A DNA stretch of 64,000 bases, from NCBI GenBank assembly GCA_030248195.1, contig JASAND010007811.1:27732-91731 (forward strand), read 5' to 3'. The notes beneath the pieces were generated by a model that was not told the DNA's origin, did no database searches, and was given only the letters and a program-made list of their open reading frames with translations. The translations under genes were made by a program, and so were the position numbers. Shown piece by piece: positions 55,749-64,000 of the stretch (position 1 is its first letter; every line of letters starts with the position of its first letter). This stretch comes from Trissonchulus latispiculum (taxonomy: Eukaryota; Nematoda; Enoplea; Enoplida; Ironidae).

Positions 55749-58700
55749 CTGTCAAAATGAAATAGATTAAGTCATCGAGGTCATTTTCTTAAAACCCAAT
55801 TCTGTAGCTTTACCTCATCAGCCCTGGAATGCTACTAAGCTTAGCTTAAGAATTTTTAAAAGTTTCCAAAAATTACAAAATTTGTCTAATATAACCGAAA
55901 AATTCCTTTAGCTAAACTTGTTTGAGCTCCTTCAAACTTTCTAACTAAAGTAGTCGCTCGCTTGACAAATATGAGAAACGCAAGCTAATTTGAAAAAGCA
56001 GACGAATTTGAGAAAATTTCGCAACCCGTCCCCCCATGGGGAAATTTTGACATGAAGCTGCAATTACCGTAATTCTGGCAGTCTTGAGAATTACGGCCAC
56101 CGCCAGAACCGACCTGTGCTAGCAACAAATCCAGATTATAAACTTCCTCTGGCTTTACGTCCTGTCCTAACAACCATGATATGCTATAGCTTCAGATCCA
56201 ATTATTACAAGCTAGCAGTAGATCTACTGACATTCCTAGACTCTTCCACCCTTACGTAACCAACAGGTCGATTTGGTCAGTTCACCTTCGGTACATTCTC
56301 CTATCTCCTATCGCTTCCATGGCGCACTAATGCGCATGGCTGTATCCGAAGCTGACTGTAGACTACGAAGCTGCTTTCTTGCATAAGCTTTCAGGACCTT
56401 CACCTGCTAATTTTCAGCCGATCTCAGCGCCAAACGGTATCGTTAGCTTAGTTTGGATCGCTAATCCAACGGAAACCGGTAGGAGTTGTAGAACCGAAAC
56501 CGGTGGCTTTTGGAACCGGACCGGTTATAGTGTTAATATTGGTTGTTTGAAACTACAATAAAGGCTGTAAAATGTTATCAGGAATTTGAATTTAGCGTTT
56601 GGAATTTAAGCCTATTCGAAATATTTATGAAAGGAACAAGTTAGGTAAGGTTAGGTTATTCTCGCCTTTTTTAATCGGCCTAATCTATTTAAATTAATCC
56701 GTTCAATCTCTTTACGAAAAGGCCCTCAAACTCCATTTAGTATTCAACAAGGTTTTTCATTTTCCCGAATAGCATTCGAAAATTCCAATCTTAATTCAAT
56801 CACATCATATAGGCTTCCACAAACTCCTATTTCCTATTAGAATTTAAAATATCTTAGCAAACTAAACTTAAATAAACAAGTCTTTTCTTTGCAAATTTTA
56901 ATTGTGCTAACTTACACTCGATTGCACCAAATGTGTTTAAAATCTAATTAGCGAAATTCGATTTTAAACAGATGTTAAATATATTTAAATAACCAGGGCA
57001 TTGCACCAACTTAAATATATTTAAAATCTGTTTAAAATCTAATTACCTATTGAAACGTAATTAGATTTTAAACATACCCCGTGCCCGTACTATGTTTAAA
57101 ATCTTTTTAACGTGAGAATCCATGTAAATATTGCAATAACTTTATAAAACTTTCGCTTGTAGTCACTATTGTATTGCACGAGCAATTAAAAGCAAGAGAC
57201 TAGTTAAATTATTTTAGAATTACGAGTAATAAGTAAAAATTTTAAAGACTGAACATCGGTTTCTTTAGATAATTTTTGTTTATGTATTTGTTGTTACAGA
57301 AAATGCAATTCAAAAGTAAGTTATTTACCAAATGGTAGTTTATTACTGCAAGAGTAATAATATGCAAGATTTGTTCCAAAAATCCAGTTGCCCTAGTTCA
57401 GTAGTCTATATCACAACCTTCCCTTTACAACGATTACATAATGCTAAACCTGTGAATGTCAGTTTACCTATAGGACAAAGCAATTTTTGAATCCTAAATA
57501 ATTAGATTTTAAGCAAATTCACAATATCAGAACTTCAACGTTTATTATTGGACAGCGTTGCCACTTCAAAGCTACGGCTCAATCTTTGATAGGCTATTTC
57601 AGTCACGTTACCCTTAGTTAGATTTTAGCTAAATAGATTTTAAGTATAAGTTAAAAAGATTTTACGCAAAAACATTTTGGTGCAACGGAAAATGTGTTTA
57701 GCATTAAAATCTTGCCAGCTAATAAGATTTTAAGATAATTAGATTTTACGTTTTGGTGCAATCGGGCAACGTCTCATCAGTCATCAATTCATTGCAGTCC
57801 TCTAGCAAAATTAAACCGAATTATCGCGGATTAGAGCGCTAACGCGTGGAAAAACTATTTTTAATAAAGTTCAATTAAGTTGATGCCTAATTAAGCACGG
57901 TAAAAATATAAAAATAGTAAATTCAAGTTAGTCAACGTTGACAAATAGCTAAAGCACGGCCAATGGCTTGCGGTCATGCAACAGGAAACGGCCAACCAGC
58001 GGCCAACGGTCAGCCAGCCACAAAGCGTGTGGTTGGGATTGCTAAGAAAACAATAATTGTGTAATGAATTTACGTGCCACCTTTCGACAGCAATCCCTGC
58101 CCTCCGCATTAAAACTACTTCTAACTCTACATATCGATAAACAAGCCAAAACTATTTTATTCGAAAGTTAACAAGTATAACAAAAACGTTAAATAGGAAG
58201 TACTGTACCTAACAAAATCAACAAATATAAATATAAATGAAATAAATATAAGTCAAGAAATATAAATATAAATGAAATAAATATAAGTATTTAATAAAGC
58301 TGTAAGCGAAACCTGAAAATTATGAGCACAGCAAAAGAACATCACATTGACAGTGCATTCAGCTAACAAAGAAAATATGAATTAAAGGCCTTAAAGGACA
58401 GAACAATAACGAATGCTCATCTTATAAGCATAACAATCACAGCAGAAGTTGTAAGTCAACATTAAAAAATAAAGAAGAAAACATTAAACTCTAAAAAAAT
58501 TATCACAGAAAAAGCATCATATGGATTTGGAACGACTTCGCAGTTGACTACCGACCACAAGAGATCTGAGCTAAAACAAATAAAAATACAAAATACGTAG
58601 CTAGCCACAAAATATTATCGAAATCTACAAATGGTCAAGTTATTCAAGAGCGAAATGACGAAACTTTAGGTTGAAATAAAAAAACTAAAAAAGACGTCTA

Positions 58701-58949
58701 TAACAAACATTGACTGTACAATTCCGGTGAGATCCCCAAATCTTGAGACAACGAAACTAATCATACTACATAATATGTCTGGAAAAGAGTTAGACTTCTG
58801 CTGCCTTCCAATATAAATAGTTTCCACTAAAAAACCAATTAGTCATCCACATTTACCCACCATTACGTTACACCCACGTCCACAATGCCAATTAATGTCA
58901 AAAACTTTAAAAAAGAATCCATTTTGAACTCCATCACCAGCTTGCTCAC
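55749..58949. other. Mostly non-coding upstream of DNMT2
   Basis: Includes an AT-rich inverted-repeat element (56919-57764) and a possible small minus-strand exon at 56114-56166 (acceptor ggttgttag, donor ACAG|gtcggt, reading KPEEVYNLDLLLAQ). No complete gene recognised. Confidence 0.35.
56919..57764. mobile_element. AT-rich MITE with AATCTAATTAGATT repeats
   Basis: Terminal CGATTGCACCAAA at 56919 is inverted at the right end (TTTGGTGCAATCG, to 57764). The interior has many AAAATCTAATTA / TAATTAGATTTT words in both orientations. No coding capacity and no clear target duplication. Confidence 0.6.
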
Positions 58950-59976
58950 CTTACTGTGTTGACCGTAACCTTTGGACATCAGTGTAGAGACATCCAGATT
59001 AGTGCCAGAACAGTTGAAGCACCAAGACCTGCAAGGCAGAGAGGAGAGACTGTCGGGAACAATTTCACGACTGTTCACAAAGCGAGACACCTGGTAGTCC
59101 GCATAGAGACGAACGGAGCCGCTCAACGCTGGTCGACTGATATCAGAAACATTGGGCTGCAACAATAACAAACAGAGTCCATAAAATTAAAATAAATACA
59201 AAAATCAGCAAAAAAATATAAGCTAACCCGAACAAAAAATAAGGTACACAAGCACGAATATACAATTTAAAGTGTTAAACTGTATAGGTTATAGCCTGAA
59301 CAGTGTGTTCAGCAGTTCTCAGGTTTACAGCAGATAGATTAATACAGATATTTGGAGAAATCCATAAGTTTCTAGCAAGTGCAAAGTGCTCACCAACCTA
59401 AGTTTACTTTAATGGGGGAGCTGGGGGCGCCCCCACCACTTTTGGTGTTCCCTCCACCCCACTCACCATAATGTGCCCAGAATATGTCAATTTTTTAGGA
59501 TGTTTGGTCAAAATTTTCAAAAATTTTCCGGTTTCGCCGGAATTTTTTGGTCAAAAATCGACCATTTGGGTGTTCACACTCAATTTTTGCGCACTGCTTA
59601 ACATATGTAGTTATAGCAGTATTATGTAGAAAACAGGCTATTTTTTTACTGTAGTTGTGACATCTTATACCATTTTATTTCTCCCCCCCCCCGACATCTC
59701 GACCCTCCTCTCCCAACCCCGCTAACCAACCCAGCCAACTGTGAAACAACTCTCTAAAATAAAAGGGCACAAATCTGGATAGCGATAGTAAGCTTCAGGC
59801 CCACTCTATATACTTTCGCCACACCACTCAATGGCTTAAGTTTCAGTACAAAACCAATACCATTGCCACAATTATCATTTATAAATCATACATATACGCA
59901 CCTCGTCTAACGGAAAATTGGAAGGCATATCCGGATAAATCGGGGTGCTGGCTAGCATGCAGCCGGAACATTTTTC
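58950..59976 (-). CDS. Two exons of an unrecognised cysteine-containing protein
   Basis: Exon 59902-59976 (75 nt; acceptor cgcaatttttag, donor GACGAG|gtgcgt) and exon 58950-59156 (207 nt; acceptor ttgttgcag, donor AGTAAG|gtgagc). Both are multiples of three in the same phase and open throughout, with strong splice sites. They encode EKCSGCMLASTP (CxxC) and later LPCRSWCFNCSG, possibly metal-binding cysteines. I do not recognise the family. A further 60-nt candidate exon lies at 62694-62753. Neighbouring DNMT2 is on the same strand downstream; a link to it is not excluded. Confidence 0.5.
59164..59895. other. Intronic DNA with G/C-run repeat
   Basis: Intron of the unrecognised gene. Near 59410-59700 it carries G/C homopolymer runs and a TTTTCCGG/CCGGAATTTTT palindrome like those inside the hAT-like MITEs. 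Boundaries not resolved. Confidence 0.35.
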
Positions 59977-60558
59977 CTAAAAATTGCGTAGTTTGACAAC
60001 ACTTTCAAATTTTCCTTTATGAGTAGCGTAGATATTCTGAACGCCAACTACACACAACGTTTCTTAACCTAGCAGAAAAATAAATGGGCAAACATAGCAC
60101 ACGTAAGACATTTGGTTATATTTGGATGCTGCCAAGTTTTGATAATCTCCAATCAAAGAAGCAAATCTGCAATCACAAAAGTAATAGCAAGAGTTGGTTT
60201 ACACAACCAGTGCTTCAAGCTTATCGTCAATTCTTTACCATTACACTCAACCTTTTGGCGCTATACGAAAACACTAAAAGTTTTAGACTGGCCGTACCGA
60301 TAGTGCATTTGAAGACAAAGAATGTATAATCACGGGCGACTCCTTGGAAAATGCCGAAGTTAAACTTTTCGGACTAAATTTTCGTGACTTTTGGGCAGAA
60401 GATGTACTCAAAAAGATTCTGAAAACAAACAAACCCTGAGTTGTAATTTTATACCAACTAACAACAATGACGAAAAATACACAGCAGAATACAAATTTCA
60501 GCAGCTAATATATCAAATCTATAAAGGGTGAAAATCTGGAAAATCAAGCTAGTAACAC

Positions 60559-60831
60559 GGAGATTGCGTGCTCCTGGTTATCAGAGCAAAAACTATGCTC
60601 TGACTTCCCCTCCCGCAAATCAGACCCATCACTCCAAAGAAATTCGGGAGCTGTTTGTGTTCTAAAGCTCGAGCAGACATACACAATTCGCAGAGCTCGT
60701 GATTGCATCTTTAACACATAAGCATAGAGCGAGTGAGCGTATATATCTCATTTGCGGCGATTTTACTAGAGTCTGATTTGCCGGGGTGAGGTCAGCCTAG
60801 TGCCATGCCATACTCTTATTATGTGCTCTTG
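60559..60831. mobile_element. CAAGAG-family MITE, left end decayed
   Basis: Right end CTCTTG at 60831. A perfect 7-bp duplication GTAACAC lies at 60552-60558 and 60832-60838. It shares the CCCGCAAATCAGACCC interior block with the copy at 53619-53880. Confidence 0.78.
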
Positions 60832-61029
60832 GTAACACTAATAGATTTAACACTAATAGATTTACTAACTGATTAGCTTTTGTCAGTCAAAAACTTGATG
60901 TGCGATAAATAGCAATTTTAAAACAAGTAACAAAAATGCTCCGCACAAAAGGGGATAATATGTGTGTTGGGCCTATGTCTGTCGTTTAATCCGGTTGAGA
61001 CAGAAAGTATATAAATCCGACACAGCAAG

Positions 61030-61720
61030 TTTGGGTGGGTGGTTCTATGGCGAAAGTTGTTCAGTACGATTTGACTCGAAATTTGACCACTTTTGAAAAT
61101 TTTAATTTTTGACCCAAAATCGCCTAAGTCCCCACCCCACCCCACCACAGGCCTCTACAGCCACTTTAGGTACGCACTTCTATGACAAAAGTTGCTCAGT
61201 TCGATGCGGGCTTTCATTTGGTACCAAATTTGACCACTTTTGAAAATTTTAATTTTTGACCCAAAATCGCCTAAGTCCCCACCCCACCCCACCACAGCCC
61301 TCTACAGCCACTTTAGGTACGCACTTCTATGACAAAAGTTGCTCAGTTCGATGCGGGCTTTCATTTGGTACCAAATTTTACCACTTTTGAAAAATTTTAG
61401 TTTTGACCCAAAATCGCCTAAGTCCCCACCCCCACCCCACCACAGCACTCTACAGCCACTTTAGGTACGCACTTCTATGACAAAAGTTGCTCAGTTCGAT
61501 GCGGGCTTTCATTTGGTATATACCAAATTTGACCACTTTTGAAAAATTTTATTTTTGACCCAAAATCACCTAAGTCCCCACCCCCACCCTACCGCAGCAC
61601 TCTACAGCCACTTTGAGCATGCAATTCTATGACAAAAGTTGTTCAGCTCACTTAGCGCTTTCATTTGGTACCAAATTTGACCACTTTTGAAAAATCTTAT
61701 TTTTGACCACTTGACCCCCT
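61030..61720. repeat. Tandem repeat, about 145-bp unit, ~4.5 copies
   Basis: The anchor ACCACTTTTGAAAA recurs near 61086, 61228, 61380, 61533 and 61678. Units include a CCCCACCCC block and CAAAAGTTGCTCAGTTCGA. Confidence 0.8.
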
Positions 61721-61734
61721 ACCCGATTTACCCT

Positions 61735-62060
61735 TCAAACGGCAAAGTGGAGCCAGTCCAGCAAAATGGGTGGGTCGGACGGCAAAACGGACTCCGGAAA
61801 TGAGCTGGGCGCACCAGAAAACCCCTATGGACAAAGTTTTGAGAGGCTATGCACAGTCCTATATGGTGTTCTTGGAAGTCGGTACCGACTTGACCCTCCC
61901 GACAGCAAAGTGGAACCAGCCCAGCAATATGGGTGGGTCCGACGGCAAAACTGCTTACGGGAATCAATTCGCCGTGCCAGAAAACCTTTGTATGAAAGAA
62001 TTGAGCTTTCTAAGTTGAATACACAGCGAGAAATTTCGATTTTTCATTTTTCGAATTTTC
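61735..62060. repeat. Two diverged direct repeats, about 165 bp each
   Basis: ACGGCAAAGTGG...CCAGCAAAATGGGTGGGTC near 61739 recurs near 61903 with the same downstream order (CCAGAAAACC, then AAAG.ATTGAG-like). Confidence 0.65.
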
Positions 62061-62527
62061 ACCATTTTTGACCGGCCACTGTGGTCGCATGGGAAGTGAT
62101 AGAGAAACGAGACTTAGCTATTTAGTTAGTTCAATATATGTAGTTTCTGAATATAAAAAGAAATCGGCTCCAGCTCTTAACGTTCGAGCCGCGCAGCGAC
62201 CACAAAAATGGTCACTTTTCGCTCTGAGCCGACTTTGCGGCGCCGCTGCGGCGCTGTGGCGCACCTGCGGCGCAAAAAAAGTAGCGATTCTTAAATGGCG
62301 CATGGGGTACTACCAGACCCTATACCCCTTTAGGTCCGGCCTCCGCTGCAGATTACGTGAAAGAGGCGGAAAGTCAGGACAATACGACCATTAAATAGGA
62401 GAAACCGGAAAAAAAAACATCGCCGCCATAACCGGTCCGGGGCACAACTTTTTAACGGAAAGTGATACGGGGCTGAAACTTCGCACACATACTAAACTCG
62501 ATGTGCTCTACAATTTGCGCATGAAAT

Positions 62528-62634
62528 CTGCGCAGGATCTGCGCAGGATTTTGCGCAGCCTCTGCGCAGCTTATTTTACGGTGTCTCCAGGGACTTTTGA
62601 CACATATTATAGGGGTCGCTGCCGCGACCCCTAT
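62528..62634. repeat. CTGCGCAG cluster and GC-rich hairpin
   Basis: The palindrome CTGCGCAG occurs three times and TTGCGCAG once within 62528-62569. An 11-bp perfect hairpin ATAGGGGTCGC/GCGACCCCTAT with a 4-base loop is at 62609-62634. A similar GGGGCGC...GCGCCC hairpin begins at the window's right edge. Confidence 0.6.
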
Positions 62635-62693
62635 GATAACCTACAACATTTTCAAAGTTTTCCAATCTGCATATATACACCGTTTAAACATAC

Positions 62694-62753
62694 CTTTTCT
62701 TTGGTAAATGAGGTGGTGTTCCGGAATCTACAACAGCTTCTGGCAAGATAGGA
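62694..62753 (-). CDS. Candidate 60-nt exon
   Basis: Flanked by acceptor tttttgtcag and donor AAAAG|gtatgt. Length is a multiple of three. Could belong to the gene with exons at 58950-59976, but the frame is not settled. Confidence 0.35.
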
Positions 62754-62844
62754 CTGACAAAAATTGAAGACAGTTCACCTAAACCATGAAAATAACAAAT
62801 TAAATAAAAAACTAAGACAGGGCAGGACTAGCTTAGCCTGATGG

Positions 62845-63198
62845 CTGGGCTTATTCTCGTGGGGGGTGGGGGGCCCCCCCATAAACACCCTTCCCCCCCA
62901 AAAAATCGTCCCCCCCAAAAAAGTGGGTGCCCCTTTTGGTACCAACTTTTAACCTGAAAAAATCGCTGAGAAGGCCAAATTTTCAAAAATTTTCCGGCTT
63001 CGCCGGAGACTTTTAGTCGATTTTTGCCTATTTAAGCACTATTTTTGCACTAAAAACGAACTTTTTTGGCGATTACTATAAAAATAGCACTATTTTTAGC
63101 ATGTTTTTAGAAAAATTTTGAAAAATTTTCGCCCCCCCCCAAGAATGACTCGCCCCCCGAGGGCCCCCCCCAAGAAAAACTCCCTAGAATAAGCCCAG
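62845..63198. mobile_element. MITE with CTGGGCTTATTCT ends
   Basis: CTGGGCTTATTCT at 62845 is inverted at 63186-63198 (AGAATAAGCCCAG). G/C runs and CCGGCTTCGCCGG inside. A second, diverged copy follows at 63459-63760. Target duplication not clear. Confidence 0.7.
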
Positions 63199-63458
63199 GA
63201 TAGTATACACTACAATTACAAAAATAACAGGTCCTCCCAATATCTTTCCCGTGGCTTTATAAGTATCGCACCGTCGTTGAGAATGTTAAAAACTAATACA
63301 GCTAAAGTGTATGGCACATAATGTTTGACACATTCAGAATAATATTTTCTAGTATATTCCGTCCTATTCCAGAAAATTCTTAAAACCAATAACAAAACAT
63401 TGCCTACTGTAGATGCTACATGGCATTTAATTTTACTTTATAAACTTTGATTTATAAA

Positions 63459-63760
63459 CTGGGCTTATTCCAGACCAAAATCCGACTTCATTAAAACAAT
63501 ACGCACCTCTTTTGGAAGCTAATATTTTACCTTGAAAAACTCGCTCAAAAGGAAAAAATTCTGAATTTAGCCGGTGACTAAATTTTACACAATTTTTTGC
63601 TTTTGTAACACTAAATCCGCTTATGATTGCACTAAAAACTAGCTTTTCTGCGAATACTATAAAAATAGCGCAATTTTAAAACATTTTTACAAAACTTTTG
63701 AAAAATATTCGCACATAAAATATCAAAAGCCCATCAAGAAAATTCCGTAGACTAGGCCTA
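63459..63760. mobile_element. Diverged second copy of the CTGGGCTTATTC MITE
   Basis: Starts CTGGGCTTATTC. The interior ACTATAAAAATAGC segment aligns with 63062-63095. The right end is degraded. Confidence 0.55.
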
Positions 63761-64000
63761 GCTAAAGTAAACTAAATAATAGAAAACTAAATAATTAAAT
63801 AATTACAATTAGATTTCAAGCATTATAAGAATCCCGCACCATGCCTTCATGCTTCCAGCTTCATGTGGATTATGTGCACACGGTTACAGCAAACTGGTAA
63901 CGTACAATTAAAGTACAGTTCTAATTAAAGGTTTTGTTTAAAAAATATAGAATTTTGGGCGAAAACCTATCCTATATTATGTAGGGGCGCGATAGCGCCC
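63761..64000. other. No gene recognised
   Basis: Short AT-rich tail of the window; ends in a GC hairpin cut by the boundary. Confidence 0.4.

Overview
The window is animal nuclear DNA: AT-rich, with small exons in long introns and dense repeats. Gene families point to a metazoan, most likely an ecdysozoan: a DEG/ENaC channel, a divergent ionotropic glutamate-receptor-like (IR-type) channel, a single-domain saposin-like secreted protein, and a DNMT2/TRDMT1 tRNA methyltransferase. An early-branching nematode or another DNMT2-retaining ecdysozoan would fit, but the sequence alone does not fix the species.

Host genes, left to right. (1) The 3' part of a DEG/ENaC channel, + strand, exons at 1825-2153 and 2882-3023. 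(2) An IR-type channel, + strand, 12405-17196, with all the membrane exons and the stop codon. (3) A convergent partial copy of that channel, - strand, 19919-22042, carrying only the last two large exons. (4) A three-exon saposin-like gene, - strand, 26196-27736. (5) DNMT2, - strand, 52076-55675. (6) Two phase-compatible exons plus two weaker ones of an unrecognised gene, - strand, between 56.1 and 62.8 kb.

The centre (28470-51254) is one giant Ty3/gypsy LTR retrotransposon of about 22.8 kb. Its two 582-bp LTRs differ at only three positions I could find. Gag, a CCHC knuckle, protease, RT, RNase H and integrase are recognisable but broken by frame changes, mostly at homopolymer runs. Downstream of integrase lie almost 10 kb of extra coding sequence: two paralogous ~195-aa proteins, a 181-aa protein, two paralogous CxxC...HRG proteins, and a very long final reading frame. 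The end of that frame carries a NADAR-type (YbiA/DUF1768) domain with its key residues intact. Most of the extra ORFs are preceded by a polypyrimidine-AG site, a short leader and a mini-intron-like segment, as if each were expressed from its own spliced message.

Insertions are nested three deep. The retrotransposon sits in a hairpin MITE (28114-28469 and 51255-51318), and its own 3' LTR was split by a 669-bp TRIM element (50265-50933). The TRIM's identical 174-bp LTRs each contain a tRNA-Ala-like Pol III promoter inside a 16-bp inverted repeat.

The other unusual region is 7.8-10.7 kb: an array of short, mostly perfect hairpins with different stem sequences, three of which share one apical structure, followed by ~195-bp tandem repeats. 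Remaining DNA is hAT-like and other MITEs, a solo LTR, a 2.6-kb foldback element and minisatellites.
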